A stretch of 64,000 bases of DNA, taken from assembly GCF_000010725.1 (NCBI RefSeq), contig NC_013854.1, positions 1,951,001 to 2,015,000 of the forward strand. Reading direction: 5' to 3'. Both the position numbers and the translations under genes were made by a program. This DNA is from Azospirillum sp. B510 (GTDB taxonomy: Bacteria; Pseudomonadota; Alphaproteobacteria; Azospirillales; Azospirillaceae). Of the stretch, positions 1 to 9,091 are shown one piece after another. Position 1 is the first letter of the stretch; each line of letters starts with the position of its first letter. Under the pieces are notes generated by a model that was not told where the DNA came from, did no database searches, and worked only from the letters and a program-made list of their open reading frames with translations.

Positions 1-2750
1 CGGGGGAGCTTGAGGATCTGGTGGCCGAACTCGGCACCGGCGACAAGCTGCGCCCGGCGCTGATCGCCTGCCTGCGCAAGGCGCTGGCCGAGGGGCGGGC
101 GGAGGTGCGGCGCCGCTTCGACGCCGGCGGGTCGGGCGAGCAGTGCGTGCGCGAGAACTGCTATCTCGCCGACCGGCTGGTCGGCACGCTGGCCGACTTC
201 ACCGTCCGCCACATCTTCGCCACCGCCAACCCGACCTCCGGCGAGGTGTTCGACGTGGCGGCCACCGGCGGCTACGGCCGTGGCGAGTTGGCCCCCTTCT
301 CCGACATCGATCTGTTGTTCCTGCTGCCCTACAAGCGCACGCCCAGGGTCGAGCAGGTGGTCGAGTACATGCTGTACATCCTGTGGGATCTGGGGCTGAA
401 GGTCGGCCATGCCGTGCGCAGCGTCGACGAGTGCATCCGCCAGTCCAAGGCCGACGTCACCATCCGCACCGCCATCCTCGAATCCCGGTATCTCTGGGGT
501 CCGGGCAAGCTGTTCGCCGAGCTGCGCAAGCGTTACGACAAGGAGGTCGTCGCGGGAACCGGCCCGGAATTCGTCGAAGCCAAGCTGGCCGAGCGCGACA
601 ACCGCCATCTGAAGATGGGCGACAGCCGCTATGTCCTGGAACCCAACCTGAAGGACGGCAAGGGCGGCCTGCGCGATCTCCAGACGCTGTTCTGGATCGC
701 CAAATACCTCTACCGGGTCGAGGGGGTCGAGGAGCTGGTCGGCAAGCATGTGCTGACGCCGGAGGAGGCGCAGCGCTTCGCCAAGGCGCAGAACTTCCTG
801 TGGACCGCGCGCTGCCACCTGCATTACCTGACCGGCCGGTTGGAGGACCGCCTGACCTTCGACGTCCAGACCAGCATCGGCGCCGCCATGGGCTATACCG
901 ACCATGCCGGCACCAAGGGCGTCGAGCGCTTCATGAAGCATTATTTCCTGGTCGCCAAGGATGTCGGCGACCTGACGCGCATCTTCTGCGCGGCGCTGGA
1001 GGCGGAATCGAAGCGTCCGCCCAAGTTCAACCTGCTGCGGCTGGCCTCGGTCGCCCGGCGCAAGGACGTGGACGGCTTCATCGTCGACGGCGAACGGCTG
1101 AACGCCCGCAGCGACAAGCAGTTCAAGGAACAGCCGATCGACATGATCCGCCTGTTCCACACCGCGCAGATGAACGACATCGACGTCCATCCGGCGGCGC
1201 TGCGCGCCATCACCCGGTCGCTGTCGGCGATCGGGCCGAAGCTGCGCAACGATCCGGAAGCCAACCGGCTGTTCCTCGACATCCTGACCGGGCCGAAGGA
1301 TCCGGAGATCACGCTGCGCCGGATGAACGAGGCCGGCGTGATGGCCCGCTTCATCCCCGATTTCGGCCGGGTCGTCGCCCAGATGCAGTATGACATGTAC
1401 CATGTCTACACGGTGGACGAGCACACGCTGTTCGCGCTGGGCATCCTGCACAAGATCGCGTCGGGCGAGCATGCCGACGAGCTGCCGCTGTCCACCGAGG
1501 TGATCCACAAGGTGGTGTCGAAACGGGCGCTCTATGTCGCCGTCCTGCTGCACGACATCGCCAAGGGCCGCGGCGGCGACCATTCGGTGCTGGGCGCGCG
1601 GGTGGCGGAGAAGCTGTGCCCGCGCCTGGGGCTGACGGCGGAGGAGACCGAGACGGTGGCCTGGCTGGTGCGCTGGCACCTCGCCATGTCCTACACCGCC
1701 TTCAAGCGCGACCTGGAGGACGAGAAGACCGTCCGCGATTTCGTGGCCTTGGTCCAGTCGCCGGAACGGCTGCGCCTGCTGCTGGTGCTGACGGTGGCCG
1801 ACATCCGCGCCGTCGGGCCGCAGCGCTGGAACAACTGGAAGGCGACGCTGCTGCGCGAGCTCTACAGCCGGTCGGAGGAGCTGATGTCCGGCGGCATGAC
1901 GGTGGAGGGGCGCGGGCGCCGCATCCAGGCGGCCCAGGCCAACCTGCGCGCCGAGCTGAGCGATTTCGACGACGCGGCGTTCGAGCGGCACAAGGCGCTG
2001 GGATATCCCGGCTATTGGCTGGCCTTCGACGCCGAGACGCTGGCCCATCAGGCCCGCATCGTCCGCGAGGCCGAGCGGGCCGGGCGTCCGCTGACGGTGG
2101 AGACCCGCGTCGACCGCGGCCGCGCGGTGACGGAGGTGACGATCTACGCCACCGACCACAGCGGCCTGTTCTCCCGCCTCGCCGGGGCGCTGGCGGCCTG
2201 CGGCGCCGACATCGTCGACGCCCGCATCTTCACCATGACCAACGGCATGGCGCTCGACGTCTTCTCCGTCCAGGACGCCGCCGGCGGCGCCTTCGAGAGC
2301 AGCGACAAGCTCGCCAAGCTGTCGGTGATGATCGAGAAGGTGCTGTCGGGCCAGTTGAAGCCGCTGAACGACCTCGCCACCCGCCGCACCAGCCATGCCA
2401 GCCGCACCCGCGTCTTCCATGTGCCGCCGCGCGTGCTGATCGACAACAACGCCTCCACCACCCACACGGTGATCGAGGTGAACGGGCGCGACCGTCCGGG
2501 CCTGCTCTACGACCTGACGCGGGCGCTGTCGAACCTGACCCTGCAAATCAGCTCGGCCAAGATCTCCACCTTCGGCGAGAAGGCCATCGACGTCTTCTAT
2601 GTGAAGGACGTCTTCGGCCTGAAGGTGACGCATGAGGGCAAGCTGGCCAAGATCAAGGAGCGCCTGCTGAGCGCGCTGGACGATCCCGCCGGCGACGCCC
2701 CGCCGCCCGCGGCCGTGAAGCGGACGAGAACCAAGGTGACGGGAGCCTAA
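1..2750 (+). CDS. glnD: [Protein-PII] uridylyltransferase/uridylyl-removing enzyme GlnD, 5' end outside window
   Basis: Bifunctional nitrogen sensor that uridylylates PII when glutamine is low and de-uridylylates it when glutamine is high. Counting from the GTG at 21, the nucleotidyltransferase motif GGYGRGELAPFSDID is near residue 83 with the metal-binding aspartates. An HD motif (LLHDIAKGRGGDHS) for UMP removal lies near residue 510. Two C-terminal ACT domains, the glutamine sensors, begin near residues 705 and 817. The frame stays open to the first base of the window, so the true start probably lies upstream. All domains of a typical 900-950 residue GlnD are present. A GC-rich hairpin follows the stop codon, and the next gene is convergent. 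Confidence 0.97.
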   Translation, partial: GELEDLVAELGTGDKLRPALIACLRKALAEGRAEVRRRFDAGGSGEQCVRENCYLADRLVGTLADFTVRHIFATANPTSGEVFDVAATGGYGRGELAPFSDIDLLFLLPYKRTPRVEQVVEYMLYILWDLGLKVGHAVRSVDECIRQSKADVTIRTAILESRYLWGPGKLFAELRKRYDKEVVAGTGPEFVEAKLAERDNRHLKMGDSRYVLEPNLKDGKGGLRDLQTLFWIAKYLYRVEGVEELVGKHVLTPEEAQRFAKAQNFLWTARCHLHYLTGRLEDRLTFDVQTSIGAAMGYTDHAGTKGVERFMKHYFLVAKDVGDLTRIFCAALEAESKRPPKFNLLRLASVARRKDVDGFIVDGERLNARSDKQFKEQPIDMIRLFHTAQMNDIDVHPAALRAITRSLSAIGPKLRNDPEANRLFLDILTGPKDPEITLRRMNEAGVMARFIPDFGRVVAQMQYDMYHVYTVDEHTLFALGILHKIASGEHADELPLSTEVIHKVVSKRALYVAVLLHDIAKGRGGDHSVLGARVAEKLCPRLGLTAEETETVAWLVRWHLAMSYTAFKRDLEDEKTVRDFVALVQSPERLRLLLVLTVADIRAVGPQRWNNWKATLLRELYSRSEELMSGGMTVEGRGRRIQAAQANLRAELSDFDDAAFERHKALGYPGYWLAFDAETLAHQARIVREAERAGRPLTVETRVDRGRAVTEVTIYATDHSGLFSRLAGALAACGADIVDARIFTMTNGMALDVFSVQDAAGGAFESSDKLAKLSVMIEKVLSGQLKPLNDLATRRTSHASRTRVFHVPPRVLIDNNASTTHTVIEVNGRDRPGLLYDLTRALSNLTLQISSAKISTFGEKAIDVFYVKDVFGLKVTHEGKLAKIKERLLSALDDPAGDAPPPAAVKRTRTKVTGA

Positions 2751-2757
2751 CGGCGAA

Positions 2758-2786
2758 ACGCCCCCTCCCGCGAGGGGAGAGGGCGT
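2758..2786. terminator. Bidirectional hairpin between convergent glnD and luxR-type regulator
   Basis: An imperfect GC-rich inverted repeat (ACGCCCCCTCCC, loop, then GGGGAGAGGGCGT) fills most of the short gap between two convergent stop codons. It has no long T run, so its strength is uncertain. Very similar hairpins follow other genes in this window, for example near 25.8 kb. Confidence 0.6.
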
Positions 2787-2816
2787 TCCTTGCCACGTGG
2801 CGGGTGATCAGATGCC

Positions 2817-3458
2817 TTACGCCGACAAGGCCGCAGCGGCGATGACGGCCTGGGTGCGGTTCTTGACGCCGAGGGACTTGAAGATGGCGGTGACGTGGAT
2901 CTTCACCGTGCCTTCCGACAGGCCCAGCTCATAGGCGATCTGCTTGTTCGACTTGCCAAGACGCAGGCATTCCAGCACCTCGCGCTGGCGCTGGGTCAGG
3001 CCGTAGCCGGCGTTGCGGTCGGTCACCTCGATCGAACGGCGGCGCGGGGCGGCGTCCATGCTGGCGGTCAGGGCGCCCGGCGGCAGGTAGATGCCGCCCG
3101 AGAACACGAGGTTCAGGGCGCCCATCATCACCTTAACGCTGCTCGATTTCGGGATATAGCCGGTCGCGCCATGGTCGAGCGCGCCGCGGATGTCGCCCAG
3201 CGCCTCCGAGGCGGAGATCACCACCACCGGAACGCCCGGTTGCAGGGCCTGGATCTCGCGCAGGCCGTCGAAGCCCGGCCAGCCCGGCATGTGCAGATCC
3301 ATCAGGATGATGTCGAAGGTGCCGCCGGCCCGGCACTGGTCCAGCACCTCGTCGAAGGTCCCGGCCTCGACGAAGCTGGCGCCGCCCTGCAACTGCTCCA
3401 GCAAACGCCGCAGTCCCTCACGGAAGAGCAGATGGTCGTCCCCGATCAAAATCTTCAT
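2817..3458 (-). CDS. LuxR/NarL-family response regulator (receiver + HTH)
   Basis: About 213 residues. The N-terminal receiver begins MKILIGDDHLLF, with the paired acidic residues in GDDH, the phospho-acceptor aspartate in IILMDLHMPG, and a C-terminal IPKSSS lysine. A LuxR-type helix-turn-helix follows (LTQRQREVLECLRLGKSNKQ and the recognition helix LSEGTVKIHV). The architecture matches NarL-type two-component transcription factors. I chose the ATG at 3458 because it puts the receiver beta-1 strand at the N-terminus; an ATG at 3470 adds four residues. The open frame continues further upstream but that part has no domain character. No cognate kinase is adjacent, so the signal is unknown. Confidence 0.9.
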   Translation of the reverse strand: MKILIGDDHLLFREGLRRLLEQLQGGASFVEAGTFDEVLDQCRAGGTFDIILMDLHMPGWPGFDGLREIQALQPGVPVVVISASEALGDIRGALDHGATGYIPKSSSVKVMMGALNLVFSGGIYLPPGALTASMDAAPRRRSIEVTDRNAGYGLTQRQREVLECLRLGKSNKQIAYELGLSEGTVKIHVTAIFKSLGVKNRTQAVIAAAALSA

Positions 3459-4546
3459 GGTCCCCGTCATCCTCGCTCGCCGGCCCTTGTCGGTCCCGTC
3501 CCCTTGCGGACGGTCGCCCGTCAGGGCTGTTGTCGATCTTGCCCGGTGCGCCCCCGCGGCACCCGGATCACCCCGTCCACACCGGCTGTTCCAACAAATG
3601 CCCCAGCCAGCCGGCCGATCTGTCCGACACCCCCGCAGACCTCGGCCCGATGCCCGTCCGCCGTTACTGACGTCCACAGTCGTTGATCTGTTACCGTCAT
3701 CGGCCTGTATTTTCTCTGTGATGAGTACCAGATACCACGATCGGAAGTGGTCCTGTATCCGGACAAGCGCCATAGGTCATTTGAAGCCGCGGCGCTCCTT
3801 CGAGGCACCGTTGGTCATGGACGGACAAATAGCCTCCCCGCCGAAAGTCATAGTTTTACCGACCTGTCCGAATGAAGCGGTCGGATGGGCCTATCGGATT
3901 CAGAACATCCGTCGGGGTTCATTCGAAAGGTGCCGCGCCGTCTCCATCAGTGCCGGGAGATTTTCTGGAACCTTGCCATCTTCGGGGCGTTCGTGTTCGA
4001 GGAGCTTGGCTAATCCTGATTCGGTTGCGCAAGGGAGGGGAAAGGCCGCGACCAAACCAAACGGATAGTCCTGAAGGATGCCTGTACCAACGCGCATTCC
4101 TCTGTGACCCGGCCAGCACACATCATTCCATAAGTGTTACCGTTTCGAAACTTGGCGCGACCAACAAGGAGACGACAAGCGATCTTGGCTGATCATCCAT
4201 CGCCTGATTTACGTCGAGCACTGTTCATTTCTAAATCACGCGGTGCGGCCAGTTCTTCTCTGGCGTGGCTTCCCTCTCTTCGAACAGGGTTCCGGGACGG
4301 GGTAAGGAGCTTCCGGACCACAAGGCGAACACGCCGATATCCACAGTTGTTTTCCGGATGACGTGACGATTACGACAACGTGCCTGGGCCGACCGCCCGA
4401 TTTCCTTTCAACCCTTAGACGCAGGCGGCGACGCCCCAGCCGGGCCGGCCGTGGATGCCTCCTCCAGACAGAGCTGACCCATGCACCCACATCATGAGTA
4501 CGCCCATGAGAAAGCATCTCACCAGACCCGCAACGCGGTGACCCCC
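3459..4546. other. Long non-coding region between two divergent LuxR-type regulators
   Basis: About 1.09 kb with no supportable gene. It is lower in GC than its surroundings, especially 3700-4400, and must hold both divergent promoters. A GTTTCGAAAC palindrome lies near 4141-4150. I found no clear promoter pair, tRNA or repeat array. Confidence 0.6.
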
Positions 4547-5218
4547 ATGCATGTCTGCCTGATCCTCGACAACAACGCGCTGACCGAGACGGTGGTGCAG
4601 CAGCTCGACCGCGGTGGCCGCCACCGCGTGACCGTGCTGCACGACATCGGAGAGCTGACGCAGAGCGCGCTGACGCCGGACGCGATCCTGATCGGACTGC
4701 AACAGTTCACGGCGTTGCGCGAGAACGAACCGATGGTCTATCTGCGGCTGTCGCGCCGCTCGCGGATCGTCGTCGTCCTCTCATCGCGCGAGCTGCTGGA
4801 CGCGGCCCATATCCTGGCTTTCGCCGACGCCTGGGTGTTCGAGGATCTGAACGTCGACCGCATCAACGAGCTGCTGGACCTCGGGCTGGAAGGCCATTGC
4901 CTGATGCCCAAGCAGTTCCTGTCGCGCCTGGGCGTCGACGAGATCCGGCTGACGCTGCTGCCGCGCCTGTCCGACCCGGAGTTCGAGACGCTGCGCCTGC
5001 TGGGCGAGGGCATGAACAACCGGACCATCGCCAACGCGCTGGATCTGTCGGAGGCGGTGATCAAGTCGATGGTGCGCAGCGTGCTGTCGAAGCTGCATTT
5101 CCGCAACCGGACGGAGGCCGGCGTCTTCGCCGCCCGGCAGCAGGGCGCCCTGGAACAGGCGCGGACCGGCATCACCCCGCCGCATGTCCAGGCCGCCGTC
5201 CGCCGCGCCGGCTTCTGA
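4547..5218 (+). CDS. LuxR-family regulator with degenerate receiver domain
   Basis: About 223 residues from the ATG at 4547; an ATG at 4481 would add 22 residues that are not receiver-like. The C-terminal half is a convincing LuxR helix-turn-helix (LSDPEFETLRLLGEGMNNRT, then LSEAVIKSMVRSVLSKLHF). The N-terminal half has receiver-like alternation starting MHVCLILDNN, but where a phospho-acceptor aspartate is expected (DAILIGL) there is glycine. It therefore probably works as a phosphorylation-independent or atypical regulator. It is convergent with the PilZ chemoreceptor downstream, and the divergent neighbour across the long gap is a canonical family member. Confidence 0.85.
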   Translation: MHVCLILDNNALTETVVQQLDRGGRHRVTVLHDIGELTQSALTPDAILIGLQQFTALRENEPMVYLRLSRRSRIVVVLSSRELLDAAHILAFADAWVFEDLNVDRINELLDLGLEGHCLMPKQFLSRLGVDEIRLTLLPRLSDPEFETLRLLGEGMNNRTIANALDLSEAVIKSMVRSVLSKLHFRNRTEAGVFAARQQGALEQARTGITPPHVQAAVRRAGF

Positions 5219-5242
5219 CCGGGCGGGGCCTGGAAAGCCCCT

Positions 5243-7264
5243 TCAGGCCGCCAACCGACGACCGGCCATCGTCTCCTCGAAGCGGGCGAAACGGGCGGCG
5301 AACGCCTGCCGCTCGCTTTCGGCCAGCCGGAAGCGGACCCGCAACACCCCACCCTCGCGGCTGACGACATCGAAGGGCACGGCCATGCCCAGGGCGTCGA
5401 ACAGCAGGCTGCCACGATCGCCGACGGCATCCGCCTCGGCCAATGCCGCCCCCTGGCGCGAGATGTCGAGCAGCCGCACCGTCAGGCGGCCTTCCGCCGC
5501 CGCCTCCCTACAGACCACCGCGCAGGGCGCCTCGACGCGGTAGCGCGGCAGGCCGCGGCGGTCGACATCGTCGGTCGCGGTGCGCACGGCGCGGACCAGC
5601 ACATGCATCAGCTCGTCGATGCTGTGGGTCACGTCCGACGCCCCGGCCCGCAATTCGTCGGCCCGCTCCCCCGTCACCGAGGCCTCGCGCGACACCTCGT
5701 CGATCCGGGTCGACACGTCGGTCGCGGCACTGGCGGTCTGGCTGACGTTGCGCGAGATCTCCTGAGTCGCCGAGGCCTGCTGTTCCACCGCGGCGGCGAC
5801 CGTGCCGGAGATGGCGTCGATTTCGCCGATGGTGCGGCTGATCTCTCGCACCTCCTCGACGCTGCGGGCGGTGACCGCCTGGATTTCGGCGATCAGGCGC
5901 GAGATCTCCCCGGTCGAATGCGAGGTCTGGTTGGCGAGGCTCTTGACCTCGTTGGCGACCACGGCGAACCCCTTGCCGGCCTCCCCCGCCCGTGCCGCCT
6001 CGATGGTGGCGTTGAGCGCCAGCAGATTGGTCTGCGCCGCGATGCCCTGGATCAGTTCGGCCACGTCGCCGATGCGGCCGACCACAGACGACAGCGAGTC
6101 GATGGTGGTCTCGGTCCGGCCGCTGGCGGCCACGGCGGCGCGGGTCACGCTGGTGGCGTGGCCGACCTGATTGCCGATCTCCTCGATCGAGGCGGTGAGC
6201 TGCTCGGCGGCCGAGGCCACCGCCTGGGCGTTGCTGAGCGCCTGGGCCGCGGCGGCGGCGACATTCTGCGCGTTGGAGCCGACCAGCCCGGCCGAGGCCG
6301 CCATGGCGCCGGCATTGCGGTCCATATCCTGCGAGCGCGCGGCGATCCGCTCCACCGCGTGGCGGCTTTCCTGCTCCACCGTATCGGCCATCAGTCGCAG
6401 GGCCCTGCGCTTCTGCACCTCGCCCTCGACGCGCTGGCGCTCCTGCTCGGCGCGCAGCCGCTCGGCCTCGGCCATGCCGTCGCGGAAGACCAGGACGGAG
6501 CGCGCCATGGCGCCGATCTCGTCCAGCCGGCCGGCACCGGCGACGCCGGCGTTCAGATCGCCCGAGGACAGCGCCGTCATCACCTGGGCGAGCTGGCCCA
6601 GCGGACGCAGCAGCCGGCGCGAGGCCAGATAGCCGGGCACCGCCAGCATGACGGCGCAGATCGTCACCAGCATGGCGGCGAAGCGCATGCTGTCGTCGTA
6701 GGTCTTGAACACCTCCGCCTTGCGGATGCCGACATAGAGGATGCCGACCGTGGCGCCGGCGGCGTCCTTGATCGGGTCATAGGCGGCGTAATAGGGCTCG
6801 CCCAGAATCTCGACCATGCCGCGGAAGGGAGCGCCCTGGCGCAGCACCGCGTCGTAGGCGGGCCCCTGCGCCAGCGTGGTGCCGACCGCGCGGCCGCCGT
6901 CGGCGTTGGTCACGTTGGTGGCGATGCGGCGGTCGCCGAGGAACAGGGTGGCGGTGCCGCCGGTGATGCGCTTGATCCGGTCGACCACGAGGTTGTTGTC
7001 GTTCATCACGACGCCGTCCAGCAGCAGCTTGCCGTCGGCGACGGTGAAGCGGCCGCCGCGCTCCTGCAACGACGACCAGGCGATGTCGATGCTGAGACGC
7101 TGCATGTCGATCGCCTGCCGTTCCAGATCACGGACGATCACCTGACCGATCGCGAACAGGATCGCCGTGCTGAGGATCAGCATGCCGACAAGGTTCAACA
7201 GCGTGACTTTCGTGGAAATCGAAAGCCGACCGACAAAAACGCGCAGGCGGTTCATCAATTCCAT
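5243..7264 (-). CDS. Methyl-accepting chemotaxis protein with Cache sensor and C-terminal PilZ domain
   Basis: Membrane chemoreceptor of about 673 residues. Order: TM1 ([20 protein letters not shown]), a periplasmic single-Cache-type sensor of about 150 residues, TM2 ([17 protein letters not shown]), HAMP, and a signalling domain with the conserved tip segment [20 protein letters not shown]. After it, from about residue 570, is a PilZ domain carrying both cyclic-di-GMP motifs: RxxxR (RGLPR) and DxSxxG (DISRQG). Azospirillum Tlp1 is a known chemoreceptor with a C-terminal PilZ, so this is a likely relative. Possible starts are 7279, 7264 and 7255; none has a strong ribosome site and 7264 is a compromise. 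It is a single gene without adjacent che genes. Confidence 0.93.
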   Translation of the reverse strand: MELMNRLRVFVGRLSISTKVTLLNLVGMLILSTAILFAIGQVIVRDLERQAIDMQRLSIDIAWSSLQERGGRFTVADGKLLLDGVVMNDNNLVVDRIKRITGGTATLFLGDRRIATNVTNADGGRAVGTTLAQGPAYDAVLRQGAPFRGMVEILGEPYYAAYDPIKDAAGATVGILYVGIRKAEVFKTYDDSMRFAAMLVTICAVMLAVPGYLASRRLLRPLGQLAQVMTALSSGDLNAGVAGAGRLDEIGAMARSVLVFRDGMAEAERLRAEQERQRVEGEVQKRRALRLMADTVEQESRHAVERIAARSQDMDRNAGAMAASAGLVGSNAQNVAAAAAQALSNAQAVASAAEQLTASIEEIGNQVGHATSVTRAAVAASGRTETTIDSLSSVVGRIGDVAELIQGIAAQTNLLALNATIEAARAGEAGKGFAVVANEVKSLANQTSHSTGEISRLIAEIQAVTARSVEEVREISRTIGEIDAISGTVAAAVEQQASATQEISRNVSQTASAATDVSTRIDEVSREASVTGERADELRAGASDVTHSIDELMHVLVRAVRTATDDVDRRGLPRYRVEAPCAVVCREAAAEGRLTVRLLDISRQGAALAEADAVGDRGSLLFDALGMAVPFDVVSREGGVLRVRFRLAESERQAFAARFARFEETMAGRRLAA

Positions 7265-7469
7265 CCACCGGAAAAGCATGTTGCGGGTGCTGGTTCACAG
7301 TCACTGGCGCCATGTCATCCGGATCTGCGCTTCCATCATATGATTTACATCAAAAGGCAGCCGCGATTTGTCACAGTTTCGTAATCCATCCCGGCTCGGC
7401 CAACCGGCGATTGTTACGAACCCGCCCGCATCGCAAATACATCTCCACCGCTGTTGGAAAGGGTCGCGC

Positions 7470-7805
7470 TCAGAACAGCCGGGCGCCGTCCGGCACCACC
7501 TGATCCGGGCCGACCAGCACCACGGCGCCCCCGGCGTCGGGCAGGCCGAGACACAGAACCTCGCTGGTGAAGGGGCCGATCCGCTTGGGCGGAAAATTCA
7601 CCACCGCCAGCACCTGCCGGCCGACCAGCGCCTCGGCGGTGTAATGGCCGGTGATCTGGGCGGAACTGCGCCTGGTGCCGATCTCTCCGCCGAAATCGAT
7701 GGTCAGCTTGTAGGCCGGCTTGCGGGCCTCCGGGAAGGGATCGACGGCGCGGATGGTGCCGACACGGATATCGACCTTGGCGAAATCGTCATAGCTGATG
7801 GTCAT
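7470..7805 (-). CDS. csaA: CsaA-family tRNA-binding-domain chaperone
   Basis: A 111-residue protein consisting of a single OB-fold tRNA-binding domain of the kind found in CsaA and at the MetRS C-terminus. It opens with FAKVDIRVGTIRAVDPFPEA and later carries VLAVVNFPPKRIGPF and SEVLCLGLPD, which are typical CsaA segments. CsaA has been linked to protein export and chaperone activity; its role here is inferred from family membership. The length equals the usual family length. It stands alone, upstream of the chemoreceptor on the same strand but separated by about 200 bases. Confidence 0.92.
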   Translation of the reverse strand: MTISYDDFAKVDIRVGTIRAVDPFPEARKPAYKLTIDFGGEIGTRRSSAQITGHYTAEALVGRQVLAVVNFPPKRIGPFTSEVLCLGLPDAGGAVVLVGPDQVVPDGARLF

Positions 7806-7875
7806 GGCCTGTCCGGTCCGGTTTTGCGGTCGGGATCAGGGTAGCGCGGCGGCATCCGGATCGGAACCGGGCATT

Positions 7876-7885
7876 GGAACCGGGA
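7876..7885. repeat. Target-site duplication, left copy, of the ISAs1-type element
   Basis: GGAACCGGGA directly precedes the left inverted repeat; the same ten bases directly follow the right inverted repeat at 9082-9091. Confidence 0.93.
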
Positions 7886-9081
7886 CAGGGGAATCGCATA
7901 CGGAAAAGCCTTGCCATTCCTATCGGATTTGATTCTACCCGGCGGACCGATTTGGGCGTTGGGGGAACGAGATGGAAGGGTTCAAAGCGTGCTTTGGAGC
8001 GCTGGACGATCCACGACGGGGCAATGCTCGTCAACACGACCTTCATGAAATGCTGATGATCGCTCTCTGCACGTTCCTGTGCGGTGGGCGAACCTGCATC
8101 GACATGGCGGAGTTCGCTGACGAACGTCAGGAGTTTCTGGGCGAATTCCTCACCTTAAAGGGCGGTCCGCCATCGCACGATACCTTCAGCCGGCTGTTTC
8201 GTCTCCTTGATCCCAAGCAGTTTCAGGCCTGTTTCCGCACCTTCATGGACCGCTTTGCCGAGACCTGCCAGGGCGTCATCGCCATCGACGGCAAGGCGCT
8301 GCGGCGCTCCTTCGATACGGCGAGTGCTAAGTCGCCCCTGCACATGGTCAGCGCCTGGGGGTGCGAGCAGCGTCTGGTGCTCGCTCAGATCGCCACCGAC
8401 GCCAAGTCCAACGAAATCACCGCCGTGCCCACGTTGTTGGAGATGCTGGCGCTCAAAGGGACCATCGTGACCGTCGACGCGCTCAACTGCCAGCGCGACA
8501 TCGCCCAGAAAATCATCGATCGGAAGGGCGACTACGCCTTGGCGCTCAAAGGCAATCAGGGCACGCTCCATGCTGACGTGAGCCTGTTTCTCGACGATCC
8601 CGAGACCACGACCACCACCAGCCACACCACCGTTGATGGCGATCATGGCCGCATTGAGACCCGTACCAGCGTCGTCTCCACCGACATTACCTGGCTCCAG
8701 GCCATTCACCAATGGCCTGGGCTGGCGGCCATCGGCAAGGTGGTCCGTACCCGCGAAACCCCGGCCAAGACGACGACGGAGACCGCCTACTACCTGTTCA
8801 GCACGCCGCTCTCCGCCGAACGCTGCGGTGAGGTCGTCCGCGCCCATTGGGGCGTGGAGAACAGCCTGCATTGGCGCCTCGACGTCACCATGAACGAGGA
8901 TCAAGCCCGTAACCGCAAGGACAACGGCCCCGAAAACCTCGCCGTCCTCCGGCACCTCGCCATCAACCTCGTCTCAAAGGATGCTTCCAAGGGGTCTACC
9001 CGCGTCAAGCTGCTGCGAGCCGCCTGGAATTCCGCCTTCCTCCGAAAACTGCTCGCCCAAATCTGATATGCGATTGCCCTG
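7886..9081 (+). mobile_element. Intact ISAs1-family insertion sequence
   Basis: A complete element of 1,196 bp. The left end reads CAGGGGAATCGCATACGG. The reverse complement of the right end reads CAGGGCAATCGCATATCA, so 14 of the first 15 bases match. A perfect 10-bp direct duplication, GGAACCGGGA, flanks both ends. The single transposase gene is uninterrupted, so the copy looks recent and potentially active. The right duplication ends at 9091 and the flgK stop codon occupies 9092-9094, so the element abuts that gene without interrupting it. Confidence 0.95.
7972..9066 (+). CDS. ISAs1-family transposase (DDE)
   Basis: A 364-residue transposase of the ISAs1 / H-repeat-associated group, close to the family length. 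The N-terminal region (FGALDDPRRGNARQHDLHEM) is the DDE_Tnp_1-associated domain. Catalytic acidic residues are visible in order: D in IDGKALRRSF (about residue 105), D in VTVDALNCQ (about 168) and E in LDVTMNEDQAR (about 308). There is no frameshift or internal stop. The gene fills almost the whole element between its inverted repeats. Confidence 0.97.
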   Translation: MEGFKACFGALDDPRRGNARQHDLHEMLMIALCTFLCGGRTCIDMAEFADERQEFLGEFLTLKGGPPSHDTFSRLFRLLDPKQFQACFRTFMDRFAETCQGVIAIDGKALRRSFDTASAKSPLHMVSAWGCEQRLVLAQIATDAKSNEITAVPTLLEMLALKGTIVTVDALNCQRDIAQKIIDRKGDYALALKGNQGTLHADVSLFLDDPETTTTTSHTTVDGDHGRIETRTSVVSTDITWLQAIHQWPGLAAIGKVVRTRETPAKTTTETAYYLFSTPLSAERCGEVVRAHWGVENSLHWRLDVTMNEDQARNRKDNGPENLAVLRHLAINLVSKDASKGSTRVKLLRAAWNSAFLRKLLAQI

Positions 9082-9091
9082 GGAACCGGGA
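9082..9091. repeat. Target-site duplication, right copy, of the ISAs1-type element
   Basis: GGAACCGGGA directly after the right inverted repeat, identical to 7876-7885; the next three bases are the flgK stop codon on the minus strand. Confidence 0.93.

Noticed and set aside
2817..3773. A longer version of the first LuxR regulator starting at 3773
   Set aside because: The extra 105 residues precede a complete receiver and have no domain character.
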